From contig MNCI01020165.1 in assembly GCA_015680685.1 (NCBI GenBank), positions 1-64,000 of the forward strand: DNA of 64,000 nucleotides. Reading direction: 5' to 3'. Position numbers and translations under genes: made by a program. The notes below the pieces were generated by a model, which ran no database searches, was not told the DNA's origin, and saw only the letters and a list, made by a program, of their open reading frames with translations. Position 1 is the first letter of the stretch. The number at the start of each line of letters is the position of its first letter. The DNA comes from Gnetum montanum. Lineage: Eukaryota; Streptophyta; Gnetopsida; Gnetales; Gnetaceae. Positions 24,558 through 36,284 of the stretch are shown here, in pieces.

Positions 24558-26167
24558 TTTAACAGATTTTTCTTTGGTAGCTGGTTCAATTAAAGTGACT
24601 TACAAAAATGGTTTTTCTCTTTATCATATTGATAATTTTTCATGTTGATAAAGATATAAATATGTTATTATTGTATCTATATATGCTATCTTTTCATTTC
24701 CCTGTGATTCAACTTCTTTGCGATAAACTTATTTAAATATTTCCTTCATCTCAATTTTTAACAAAGATTATTCTGGAATAAGTGTTTGTAGCTTTCACTC
24801 AATCCAATTTTTGTTTTTTAGTGAAATATTTGTTTTATTTGAAGACATGCAACTCCAATACAAAAAATAAGCTTCTTTAGAACATCGATGAACTACTGCA
24901 ATTACGGAATTTGACCACAGAGCAAAAGGGGCTTTCAGGGAAAACCATATTTTCGTTTTATGGAAGAATGGTTTTTGTAGTGATTTCCAGATAACATGAA
25001 CGGAGGTACATGATGATTCAGTTCAGCAACGTAGATGCTGCAACATGCAAAAATGTTGAAGTGCAACATGCAAAAATGTTGAAGTGGCAAGGATGCATGC
25101 AAAAACGTGTCAAACTTTAGCTTTTCTGTCTCATCCTTCCTATCCATCATGCCAGAGCATAGCATCATATGGCATCGTCAATTAAAAAGAAAATCCAGCA
25201 TTCTAGGAACATTTTACAACCACCATTCTAGAAGCTAAGACACATCTGTAGACCTTTCCATGTCTGCCTTTGCCTACCAAGTTTAGCGCACTGAAATTTT
25301 TTGGGTCCCTTTGAAGTTCTGCCACAGATATTTTTAAGAATTTCTCACATATCCTAGAATTTTCCTTTTGGAATTTTTGATTCTTAACAAGATCCTTGCA
25401 ACAACCAGCAACCCTTGAACTTTTTTAGCAATCTGAACATAAACTATGTTTGGAATCCAAAAAAGAGGAGTAACTAAAAAGAAAAACAAAAGAAACAACT
25501 TAAAATGCCAAGCACAATTTTCATTAATCTTTTTTAAGTGAGCATTGAGCTACTCTAGAGGACATACTGGAGAAGCACAAGCATTCAGGCCAAACTATCC
25601 TTCACATAAACTTGGGTTTTCAAGGAATAACCATTTTCAAGGAATAACCATCTCCTTAATCCCTGGCTACATTGGATGCACTGTGTCTTGTTCCTTCTCT
25701 TTACAAAACTTTTAGCTCCCTTAACCTGTAACAATAAACCTTTGCCTTGTAAAATAAATAAATAAAAACTTAGATTGCCTTGTAATATAAATAAATAAAA
25801 ACTCTACTCAGTGCTGAAAAATGTTTGAAGCATACCAGCTCTTAACTTAAAATTGGCATTTAAAGTTTGCTTTGATTACAGTTTTTCCTCGATGGCAAAA
25901 GTTTGGTTTTTCTTAAATAGTGGTGGTCTAGATTTGAATGCCCTCAATGATGATAGTTTGGGTTTTTCTTGAATTATGGTGATGTAGATTTGAAAGGAAT
26001 GGATCTTTTCCCTTCCTTTTTTAATTGATGGTGTCATATAATGGTATCCTCTAGCATAATGATAGGAAGGATGATTTTGTGGATGGACGGAAAAGGGATG
26101 AGGTAGAAAGTTTGACACATTGACTCCCTGTACTGTTCAGGAGGTTTGACACTTGTTCAATTTTGCA

Positions 26168-26293
26168 CAACATTGCTGTATTTTACATCAGTTGGTATCA
26201 CATTAAATTATAGTTTTTCAATTCATTGAACAACATTGCTGTATTTTACATCAGTTGGTATCACATTAAATTATAGTTTTTCAATTCATTGAA
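26168..26293. repeat. 63 bp exact tandem duplication
   Basis: Two identical copies, 26168-26230 and 26231-26293, beginning CAACATTGCTGTATT. Confidence 0.9.
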
Positions 26294-27222
26294 CAATGAT
26301 CAGTAGCTGGTTCGACTATCAGTTGCCAGGTTAACCTTTTTGCCAACCAGATCTCAACGGGACCTCGGTTAATATGACTTTTCTAAGAAAGAAAATCAAT
26401 AGTTTTAGGTATGATTTTTTTAAGTTTTAAATATGACTCATCCTGATTTGCTGGTTCATTGTAATCCTTAAAATCTCTAAAATCAATATACTTTAGAAAC
26501 TGCATCAAATCACTAGTGACCATTTCATTGTTAAGGCCCACTCTTCTCACAAAATGTACAAGTTTCACACATTACCAAATCCATGATCAAGGCTGGAAAT
26601 TAACACCCCTAATGCTTGTATTTGGGGATTTTTGCCTGCAAAGAAAGTTAAAATTTGTAAACACCAATATCTTCAAATTGGTATTTTTCAAACATGCATG
26701 CGTAACAAAGGGGTAGTTATCAGATTTGTTTTACTGTTATGCTTTTGTAATTTAACTATATGTTTTAAAATTCAATATGTTGTTTCCTATTCAAAGTAAG
26801 CAATGCAAAATTTGAGATAATTTTTCTTAATTTAAGATGTTTGTACCTTTAATTTTTAAATAATTAGGAATTTTCTTTAAATCTTACAACCTTATCTTTA
26901 TTTTCTTGGTTTTAACATTATTTCTAATATTGTTGTAGTAGTTTAATCATATATTCTAAAACCTAATGTATTTTCACTCATTTAAACTAGACAATGAAAA
27001 ATAGAGCTCCGTATTATTAAGCTTAGCTTTATTTTCTCTTTTTTATTTTTGATTTTAATATATTTTGTTTAATTTGAAAATCAATTTCCAACCCTCCCCA
27101 TTTCCATTCAATTGTTGAGGCCCATTGTACTCCGATTTTCCACAGAATGGACCACATTTACATTCATTTACTGTTGGCCAATTTAATTGCCGAGGTCTAT
27201 TCTGCTCTGTTGTTACTAACAA

Positions 27223-27298
27223 CATTTACGTCAGTGGACTGATTAAAATGTACAAGATTTCATTTACGTCAGTGGACTGATTAAAATGTACAAGATTT
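27223..27298. repeat. 38 bp exact tandem duplication
   Basis: Two identical copies, 27223-27260 and 27261-27298, beginning CATTTACGTCAGTGG. Confidence 0.9.
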
Positions 27299-28420
27299 CA
27301 TGTTATTTTATCTTTAGTGGAGTGGATGGCCCATTATCCTCCATTCTAAATCCTCATTAGTTGACAGATAACCAGGCCCAGTATTAGATCAACTCGGGTG
27401 TTTCATATGAAACATTTCAGATTTTTTAATCCTACAGGTAGTACCTTTCACTTTTCTTATTTTATTCAAATTCATCAGGTACAATCAAAAATCTTGCAAA
27501 TTTTATGCCCATGCAACATTACGGTAAGACCTAGTTACCGCTGTGCTTAATTTTTCCCAAAATTTGCATGAGTCCATGTCAATCAAAGTATCATGTTTAT
27601 TGTACGGTCAAGTTAAAATTTCAATTCTAATAACCTAAAATACTTTTTTGATGGTACAATTGCTAAATGGATTATGAGAAAAGCAGTGACGTTCCTGCTC
27701 CAAGTTTTTTCAGGCTCTCTTATATACCAACCTTAAGATCTACATGATGGGACTAGCATTGAGCCTCCATATGATGATCTATTAAATATTCTTGATTTAA
27801 ATTAAGATCCATGCTACTGGTTGGATAGGGCACCAACTAGTAACATGAAATAGAAAGATATATTTGAATAACTTTACTAATCGTTATAATGTCATTACAT
27901 ATTATTTTTTTAACCTTCTCTTGATCTCAAAGGAATTTTTTCATTCAATGTTTGATGATAAAATATGTATAGAAAACTGTGAAGAGAATTCATTACCTCC
28001 AACATTTCAATTATTTCAAGGCATGACATTATATGCCAACCCTAAGACCTACTTGATGGGATGATTGAGCCTCCATAGGAGGATTTATTAAATTTTCTAA
28101 ATTTTAAATGAATACCCTTGCTAACCTGTGGGTGGGGCACCAACTAACAACACCAAATAAAAATAGAAGGATCTATTTTGCTAAATTTAACAATGGTTAG
28201 AAATGTAACATCAAATACGTTAAACCTTAAAAATGGTTTACCATAAATCATAATTAGAAAATTGTAGACAAATAATTTTTTAGAGGGCAAGATCACATCA
28301 AGTTTTCCTAGCACACTTTTTTAAACAGTATTTACCCTCAAAACATATAATTAAAATAAAACCTTATAACTCAACATGTCCCTTAACATTTCAATTATTT
28401 TTATGATAGCATAGTTACCA

Positions 28421-28551
28421 TAGATGGGAGGTACGTATCATGAATTAATACCAATGCACTTCATGTTCTCCCTTCCACAATTTACCATGGCAATCTTAAA
28501 ATCATAAAATGCAATCCAACTAGATAGGAGGTACCCATCATGAATCAATAC
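28421..28551. repeat. 100 bp tandem repeat, second copy split by an LTR
   Basis: Copy 1 is 28421-28520 (starts TAGATGGGAGGTAC). Copy 2 starts at 28521 (TAGATAGGAGGTAC), breaks after about 28551, and its remainder continues at 36210-36284. The break is where the solo LTR inserted. AATAC stands on both sides (28547-28551, 36210-36214) and is the likely target duplication. A little similarity continues past 28551, so the exact edge is uncertain. Confidence 0.6.
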
Positions 28552-29063
28552 CAATGTATCTTCAATTGGTTGGAATATCTAATAAAAAGTCAATTTTTGG
28601 GTTGGCTCCAATATCTTTGCCTGAATAACAAGGCCTCAATAACAAGGCCCTAATAATAATGTCTTGATAACAAGGCCCCATCAACTAGAACTCCTCAATG
28701 CATCCTAGCAATAAAATCTATAAATATGCACTCTCAACCATATTTATGCAATTTTTTGGTGAATAGAGTAGTCAAACTCTTGCAGTTTTATTTTGTAATC
28801 TTAGAGAACAGTCAGTTAGTGCCTACAATGTGGATCTGAGTTAGTTGTATGGCATCTTATTCGAGTGGCAATGTACTTGAACACATTCCATGAATGGCAA
28901 TAAGATTGAGATTGATTCTTATTTATTACAGCACTTTGAACTAGATTAAATTTACTTTCCACTCAATTTATGTTTCATGTACTTAGTTAATATTTATGTT
29001 TCCATGCATGTTATTGAATTGGCAAAATGAGCATGACCAGTTTCAAGCGTAAACACATATTTG

Positions 29064-29068
29064 CTTAG
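29064..29068. repeat. target site duplication of element B, left
   Basis: CTTAG directly before TGATGGGA. Exact match to 35832-35836. Confidence 0.9.
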
Positions 29069-29811
29069 TGATGGGACACAATATCGCATGAGCCGTGATA
29101 TCGCGTACGCAATATTGCAGCCCGTTACCAGTTCTATAAATAAGAGGCGGCTCTCCCTTGTTTAGGCATCTAGATCTAGACCTTAGCCAAACTCTTGCCA
29201 TTTTATCATTCCAGAGTTAGAATAATTTCCATGTGCCCGTAGTAGGAGTCCCAAAGTGAATGGATCTTTATTTGAGTAATTCTGTACCTGAGCACACAAT
29301 TGTGTATGGCAATAAACACAAAATTTTGGATAAACCTTGTAGCATATGGACTAAGCTAAATAGGACTTTGATTATTGTTAAATGTTTAAATGCTTCCTTA
29401 AGGACTTAATCTTTCTCAACCCTCAACTCTCATAGTTAAGTGCATTCAGTACGACTGCTTCGAGCATGTGAGTTACACTTGGTAATCCTAGTAACAAATA
29501 GCATTTGGTAATCCTAGTAGCATTGCATTGGACAATTAAAGCTTAGTTAGTGAAAGTTAGTTACTTAGTCTCTTCACCCTTTCCCCTCTTAGCATAGGCT
29601 ATAAAACCATAAAAGACATAAAAATCATGTTCCTCAAGTTCACTTAACCATACAACCATGAAAAATACAAGTGAGCTTGGGAAGACAATGACTAATTAAT
29701 CTTAAGTGTTCCATAAGGCACGTAAGCACTTAGTCCTTGGAGTTCGACCGAATCATGCGTGTAATGCTCATATTCATCTGGTTGAGTGCAGGGGTACCTC
29801 ACCACTTATCA
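29069..29811 (+). repeat. 5' LTR of element B (743 bp)
   Basis: TG...CA ends (TGATGGGA...ACTTATCA). U3 holds several ATATCG/CGATAT palindromes at 29079-29123, then TATA box TATAAATA near 29135. Relative to the 3' LTR it lacks about 46 bases near 29535 but has about 30 more in U3. Confidence 0.93.
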
Positions 29812-29833
29812 TTGGCACTGTTGTCGGGGACTT
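29812..29833 (+). promoter_or_regulatory. primer binding site of element B (tRNA-Asp type)
   Basis: TTGGCACTGTTGTCGGGGACTT follows the LTR directly and matches the tRNA-Asp complement (TGGCGCCGTTGCCGGGGA) at most positions. This primer choice is typical of Athila/Tat-like gypsy elements. Confidence 0.8.
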
Positions 29834-29957
29834 AATTTTTTGTGTGCTAAGTAGAACATAGGAAATCATCCACATCGTTGGGAGCTAGGACGAACCCTTA
29901 GTATTAATCAAAAGAAAAATTAAACAACGGTGAATAGCACACCAAGTAAGACATCAA

Positions 29958-31815
29958 TGTCTTCTTCTTCTCACAAAAGCACTTCACCACCTAGGGATCA
30001 CACTAGAGACAATCAGTGACACAACATACATAAGCAAGAACCGCCAGTTCCTCAACAGTATCGGGTAGTGTATACTCATCACGATGAGTATATACCCGAT
30101 TTTACCTTTATCCTCCATCAGGATGAACAACTACGTTGGCGATACTTGCAAGGTAACATAGTGTTACCCCCAAATCGTGCAGTCCCTAACATGCTCCTTC
30201 GTGCTCTTGCGCAGATAGGCATGACACAACTATATGCTAAATATGTTGCATGTGATTATGACATAAGGGATTACCATCCCACAGTGGCACAACGTTTAAG
30301 GGATTCACGGCAAGAGAGCTACCATACATCGTTGAAGGGTAAAGTGCCCCATAGCATCCCACATGTCCTAAGCAAAATAGAAGATGGTGAACCAATTATA
30401 ACAGGTTCTCCATCAAATGATGTTCCCCCTCCTAACGATGGTGAGGAGGTGGGGTATTAGAACCTACACTCCACGATTCATAACCCTAGTTCTGATCCCC
30501 ATGAGCACCAAGTGTTCAATGAGGGAACACAAACACATGACAAGGGTGGGTAGTCTGATCATCATCATGATTGGGGCTGTAACCATCGAAGAAAAGGTAA
30601 GAAACATTGTCATGGTGATGGTTCCCCTTCTTCTTCACCTTCATCACATCATTCACCCTCTCCTTCCACATCAGGACACAATCACAAAGAGTCCAACCGT
30701 GAGGATAAGGGTAAGCAAGATGAGAGACCTTAACGAGAGAGTCGAGAGCAAGGATGAGGGAATTCGAGAGAATCGAGGCATGGAAGAAGGGAAAGTAGGG
30801 AACTGTGTAGGCATCATAGACATCATAAAAGAAATGACAATGAAGAACCCCTACTAGTGACCCGGAGTATGTTAGACATTACAGAGGCTGTTAGAATACC
30901 TACAAGGCACCAGAAAGATAGTCAGATCAAGAGACTAGACATGAATAATATCACATGGTTTGAGGGGGGATACAATGTTGATCCGCAAAACCACTTACAA
31001 GCATTCCACAATGCTTGTGCTTTGTAGAATATTGAAAATGGGTGGCAAAAGTTAAATTTGTTCCCAAGGACACTGATGAAAGAAGAGGAAAGTTGGTATC
31101 AGTCCTTAGAACCGGAATCCATTAAATGGTGGAGTACAATGCTAGGACTGTTTAATGATAAATACCAAACATACTCCAGAGTGTCCAACTTGCGGAAGCA
31201 AATCCAAGGATGGAAGCAGGGTAATCATGAACCCTTGGATGCTGCCATGGACCGATATTATGCATTGCTACATTGTTGGAGAACCCTTGGAACATATGCC
31301 CAAGGGAGATTATCTGAACCTAGATTCCATGAGATTCATAGATTGTTGGAGCAAGTAGCTACGAAAGAGAGAAAGCACAGAATAATACAACCGCAATCCT
31401 TCCCTCTAGAAGAGGGGAGTGAGATTCTGTGAGGAAGAGGATGAGTCACCACTCGAGGAGTTGGTGAATAAAAAAACCTTACTACTTCAAAAGTTGACAA
31501 CAAAAGTGTTGGCTAAGGTAGATCAAATGTGGGACTCCTTAGACAGTAGATTCAAAACCATTCTCAAAGTTGTAGAGGAGTCTAAGGAGCAGAGTAGTGA
31601 CCATAATAAGAAAAAGAGGAGAGATTCAGACGATGCACGTAACAAGGGTAAGGGAAAAATGACTATCACCAATGAGGTTGTGGACTTTAATATAGACAAT
31701 GATGATGGATATGAGATCTGCCAATATGACTATCCTAAGGGATGTTGCCTAATAATCTCACATGTGCAAGAGTTCGGGGTGTATGCACTCAACCCAAGAC
31801 TTAACAGATGGTAAG
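29958..31815 (+). pseudogene. gag: gag remnant of element B
   Basis: A possible start is at 29958 (MSSSSHKSTSPP), with a stop soon after. The 30068-30460 frame encodes an N-terminal segment with DFTFILHQDEQLRWRYLQGN, found again in element E. Retrotrans_gag follows: ESWYQSLEPESIKWWSTMLGLF at 31085-31155. The frame 31419-31814 has the EEDESPLEELVNKKTLLLQ segment and the final YDYPKGCCLI motif. Frameshifts separate the parts, and about 70 bases present in A are missing near 31278. Confidence 0.85.
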
Positions 31816-32394
31816 CACCCCAAAGGTTACCTTATCTTTAAGGTGACCCAAGGTAGTTACACCAACCCTTAATGTATTATCCAAGTGAAACTCCGCCACA
31901 ACCTATTGAGCAACACCAGCAGTGGCAATACCCACAGTCATGGGGGATTCCACCGCCAAGGCAACAATACCCTTACCGGCAACCTAATCCATATGGCTAC
32001 TATGTGCAGTAGCCAATCTCTCCAAGTAACTCTATTGGTCATGTGACCCCACAACATCACTACCAAGCTTGGGAGTACTATAAGGCTCCTTCTCCTAGGA
32101 GAGACACCCCACATGCATATCATCCTCTGAATCCATCCGCATCTCTTACGCTGATAGTTCCACTACCACTTGCTCCAACGATGCAAGGGGAATTCCCTAC
32201 TCAACCGCAGCAACGTAATGCTATGAGAGTTGTAAATCTTCAACCCACTGCCGGTTCTAACAACTGTACAAAGAGAAGACATTTCTTTAGAAACAACAGT
32301 CCAAACAAGCTCAACCACAAGTAATTAAGTCTATGACCACTCCTCCATCAAGTAAGGCTTCGAGCTCCCTTCAAACCAACAACAGATCTCAACA
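31816..32394 (+). pseudogene. Pro/Tyr-rich gag-protease linker of element B
   Basis: Low-complexity Pro, Gln and Tyr codons match 771-1330 of A. The open frame at 32043-32324 is the longest intact piece. No enzymatic motif is present. Confidence 0.65.
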
Positions 32395-32898
32395 CACATG
32401 GTTATGTTAACACATACTATCACTAACTAGATAAAGGTGGGCCACCTTCCCAAGAAACTCTCTGACCCCAAAATTCCCTTAACCTACCTCCAAGTCATTG
32501 GGAATGAACCACGTAAGGCTCTTCTTGACTCAGGTTTTGTAGTCAACTTAATATCACAAGAAATTTATAAATCCTAGAACCTGCCTCCACTAAAGAAGAG
32601 AAATATTCAATTAGAGATGGCTAACCAGTCCATCACTATCCCTTTGGGACTTGTGAAGGATGTCGTTACCACTGTGTGTGGTTGGTCATACCCAGCTAAT
32701 TTCCTAGTGATAGAAGTCAACAATAACAAAGGGGACTTCCCAATTATAATGGGGAGGGCATGGCTAAGTACCATAAATGCACGCCTAGGAATCTGTGATC
32801 TTTCCCTAGAAATATCTAAGAAAAAATCTTATGGAAAGATCAAGAAGAAGAAAGTTTCATGCATTACATACAGTGATACAGAGGGTGATGACATATAG
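32395..32898 (+). pseudogene. pro: aspartic protease remnant of element B
   Basis: The catalytic LLDSG site is intact near 32523-32540, and IIMGRAWLSTINARLG follows near 32745-32790. The frame 32617-32898 is open but is separated from the active site by a stop near 32576. This is the best protease in the window, though still broken. Confidence 0.8.
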
Positions 32899-33149
32899 GA
32901 ATGCTCAACATCTCCTGTGTGCAACTGGTGTGCTCAGAAAGTTAACATACAAAAGTGCTTGTATGTAGAAACCACAAAATAAGAGAACACCTGACCAATA
33001 TGCATGGAACTAACCAGGGGAACAATGTGCACTCACATCAAAAGCATAGGTACACTGGAGCATGAGCGTTGCCAACTTCCAACCCTTAACTTGAAAACAT
33101 CAATTGAGAGAAGTTGGACACTTCTAAAAAATTCAAACAAACGCTCATT

Positions 33150-35065
33150 ATTTCAGATCTCTCCCTTTCAATTCAGTCATGGGGGAGATGGCCACCTATG
33201 TTGATCATTTGAGGCCCTCAATTTTTTTTAAATTTTTTGTTTTACACATTTTTGTTTTACAAATTTCTTTAACTTTTCTTGTTTTTTTTTTACAACATCA
33301 TTTATAATTTTTCATTTCTTTGTGTGTTTGATTACTTTGTTTGATTCATCACTTAATAAGTGCTCCAAAGATGCTATGAACTATATTCCATTGATTGCTA
33401 ATGTTTGGTTTTTACCTTTAAGTTATGATGTTGATACTAAGGTATGGTTCTTTTGATATAATAAGCAATGAGTTCACATCATCCATGCATCCATAAATTT
33501 CTATGGTCTCTCTTAGCTTGGAATTGTACAATCCCTTTCCTAATAATAAGAACTATCAACTAATCGGTGACTAGGTATTTCTCAAACTAAGGAGGGACTC
33601 AAGGATTGAAAAGGGTGTGGCTTCAAGGGGATTTGATGCACTTGTGCTGGCCATTCTCTTGGGTGCTTCGATATTTTCTTCTTAAGTTTTCTTACCATTC
33701 TGATGTTGCCACATTATCAGGAAGTTGAGAAAATAAAAATAATAAGTCTTTGCATGGTGTGGTTCTCACACAAAAACATAGAAAAAAACAAAAAAAATGA
33801 GAATTCAAAGCACATCCCTTAGAAGAAATAATCATTTGGACTACAAGCACTAATTATGGAACTAAAATAAATATGTTCTCTCTAACTAAGGCCCTTCTTG
33901 CTTCCTATTCTCTCCTCCTTTATTTCATCGGAATGGTGGTGGCTCTTTGATGGAGGCATTCATGTTACTTCAAGTGGATGGATGGGCCGAATGTATTAAT
34001 GCGAATTCACTAAATGTGATTTTTTTGAGGCCATATTTGGAATGGGTTATACTAAGTCACATTAACCACTAACACACAAGGGGCTGTACCTTGTTCTTGA
34101 GATTCCATTCCATTCTCTTCTTTCCATCCTTATTTCCCCATTTATTACCTCATTGCTGGTTGTATTGGTAGTCCATATTTTGGTAGATGCATTGTTTTCT
34201 TTTTGGTAAAATCTTGCGATTAATACTTTAACTCTTATTTCCAAATGACATTCCTAGAGCCTACGGACTCTTTGAATATGGGATTGTCAGGGCATTAAGA
34301 GCATGAGCCTGCTTTGGGGAGGACCCACTAGCATTCCTATTTGATGCATTTGTTAATTTCTTTCCTTTAAACATTGCTACAATCACCATTTATTTTATTC
34401 ATTTCCATCTTTGACATCCCTTTCATCGGTGTTGCAGTTGTCTATTTCTCTCCACCTTTCTTACTCCTTATCTTTTTTCCATTCTCTCACTACCAAAGGT
34501 TCACGATTAGCCATGGGGGTCCTAGTCCAATTTTCTCAATTTTCTCCTAACCCCTACACCTTGGGTAGTCATCATTAGTATACCTCCAGAATCTGCATCA
34601 GCCATACCACAACTTAGCTAATGGACCTTACATTGAGGTAAGGTATAAACTGCATTGTGATTCATTTACCCTTGCTGACATGCAACTATGTTGTGTGTGC
34701 AAATGACAATCATACAACAACAGATTGGACTTGAAGGGAACACTTGGAATGGATCAGTGCTGAAGTAGCTATGCAAGGAGCAAGATCAATGGCATCCTTA
34801 TGGATGGACAAAGAAAGGCGCAATCTTGGCGTTGGCAGCAACAGACTTCTTCTCTCTCTCTCTCTTTCTCTCTCAACTACCAAATAAGGCTAGATGTCAA
34901 TTGTATATAGTGTTCACTCTTGTTGTCATGAACACTAAGTTTTGTCATGTATTGTAATGATGATCCGTTCATGTGTCATCCCATTCACCATTAGTTCCAT
35001 TCAAGTTAATAATCCCATACCTTCCCAATATTTTGTAAGGAACTCAAGGACTAGTTTTCCTTCAA
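33150..35065 (+). other. 3' non-coding module of element B
   Basis: Collinear with 5030-7029 of A: purine tract TCATGGGGGA at 33177, T-rich TTTTGTTTTACA stretch, CACATCCCTT at 33811, CTTTGGGGAGGACCCACT at 34312-34330, purine tract CCATGGGGGT at 34511. No gene is supported. A CT microsatellite lies at about 34851-34875. Confidence 0.75.
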
Positions 35066-35076
35066 TCATGGGGGTA
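35066..35076 (+). promoter_or_regulatory. polypurine tract of element B
   Basis: TCATGGGGGTA directly before the 3' LTR. Confidence 0.8.
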
Positions 35077-35831
35077 TGATGGGATGCGATATCGCAACCT
35101 ATTGCCAATTCTATAACTAAGAGGTGGCTCTCCCTTGTTTAGGCATCTAGATCTAGGCCTTATCCAAACTCTTTCCATTTTACCATTTCAGAGTTAGAAT
35201 AATTTCCATGTACCCTCAGTAGGAGTCCCAAAGTGAATGGATCTTTATTCGAGCAATTCTGTACCTGAGCACACAATTATGTACGACAATAAAGATGAAA
35301 TTTTGGATAAACCTTACAGCATATGGACTAAGCTAAATAGGAATTTAATTATTGCTAAATGTTTAAATGTTTTTTTAAGGACTTAATCTCTCTCAACCCT
35401 CAACTCTCATAGTTAAGTGCATTCAGTATGACTGCTTCGAGCATGTGCGTTACGCTTGGTAATCTTAGTAACAAATAGCGTTTGGTAATCCCAGTAGTAT
35501 TGCATTGGTTTAGGGTGTGAACGACAAGTGGGAATGGATACTAATGCTAGGATAATTAAAGCTTAGTTAGTGAAAGTTAGTTACTTAGTCTCTTCACCCT
35601 TTCCCCTCTTAGCATAGGCAATAAAACCATAAAAGACATAAAAATCATGTACCTCAAGTTCACTTAATCATACAACTGTGACAAATACAAGTGAGCTTGG
35701 GAAGACAATGACTGATTAACCTTAAGTGTTCCATAAGGTGTGTAAGCACTTAGTCCTTGGAGTTCAACCAGATTGCGTGTGTAACACTCGTATTCGTATA
35801 GTTGAGTGTAGGGGTACCTCGCCACTCATCA
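35077..35831 (+). repeat. 3' LTR of element B (755 bp)
   Basis: Starts TGATGGGATGCG and ends GCCACTCATCA. U3 palindrome array shortened compared with the 5' LTR. The TATA box is changed to CTATAACTAAG. It is followed by the target duplication CTTAG at 35832. Confidence 0.93.
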
Positions 35832-35836
35832 CTTAG
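35832..35836. repeat. target site duplication of element B, right
   Basis: CTTAG, after which the interrupted solo LTR resumes (GTAATGCTAGTAGCATT). Confidence 0.9.
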
Positions 35837-36284
35837 TAATGCTAGTAGCATTATCTCTTGGTTTGCCAAATAGCATAGTGCTTGGTAACCCCAATAATGG
35901 ATATGTGGGTTTAGGATGTGTATGATAAGCTAGGAATGAACACTCATCACTTGTACACTAGTTTAGACTTTACTTTCCGTTGGTAATTAGTTTAAACAAA
36001 TGATTTTTTTATTATTCTTAGGAGTATCATATACCTCACTCTTGAATAAACCATACATGACAAAGCTACAACTAGTCCAAGTCAGAAAACAATGAACTGT
36101 GATTAAGGCATAATGATCTAGATGCCACAATCCACAAAATTTGACTAGATCATGTGTGAATGCTTGTGAGTTGTATGGTTGGATGTAGGGGGTACCTCAC
36201 CACTCATCAAATACTGATGCACTTCATGTTCTTCCTTCCACAATTTACCATGGTAATCTTAAAACCATAAAATGCAATCCAACA

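Larger units (their letters stand above)
19999..25691. repeat. tandem duplication unit 2 (uninterrupted copy)
   Basis: Direct repeat of 7855-10791 plus 17063-19868, about 5.7 kb. At 22830-22861 the left and right parts are continuous through an (AT)n tract, with no trace of element C. Unit 2 is non-coding apart from the LINE tail at 20190-20475. It carries extra short tandem duplications compared with unit 1: 21113-21202, 24504-24557 and about 25035-25085. Confidence 0.88.
25692..28420. other. non-coding AT-rich stretch with short repeats
   Basis: No gene supported. It contains exact tandem duplications at 26168-26293 and 27223-27298. It also holds a diverged direct repeat pair at about 27722-27900 and 28030-28210, sharing the core GAGCCTCCATA and GGGCACCAACTA. 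Open frames of 60-80 codons here are not distinguishable from chance. Confidence 0.6.
29069..35831 (+). mobile_element. Ty3/gypsy element B, internally deleted, nested
   Basis: A 6763 bp element with LTRs at 29069-29811 and 35077-35831 and a perfect target duplication CTTAG at 29064-29068 and 35832-35836. Gag and protease remnants align with A. The sequence then jumps, near 33130-33150, from the position equal to about 2110 of A to that of about 5030 of A. This removes roughly 2.9 kb: all of RT, RNase H and integrase. It inserted into the solo LTR described above and must be younger than it. Confidence 0.93.
28566..36209 (+). mobile_element. solo gypsy LTR interrupted by element B
   Basis: The left part is about 28566-29068 and the right part 35837-36209, together about 0.9 kb. 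They join into one LTR similar to the 3' LTR of D: AAGGCC repeats in U3, a TATA box CTATAAATATGC near 28719, CTCTTGCAGTTTT, TTATTCGAGTGGCAATG, the TAGTAGCATT block and the terminal GGTACCTCACCACTCATCA. No primer binding site or gag follows 36209, so it is a solo LTR or a remnant of one. Its left end lacks a clear TG and is placed only to within about 40 bases. Confidence 0.75.
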
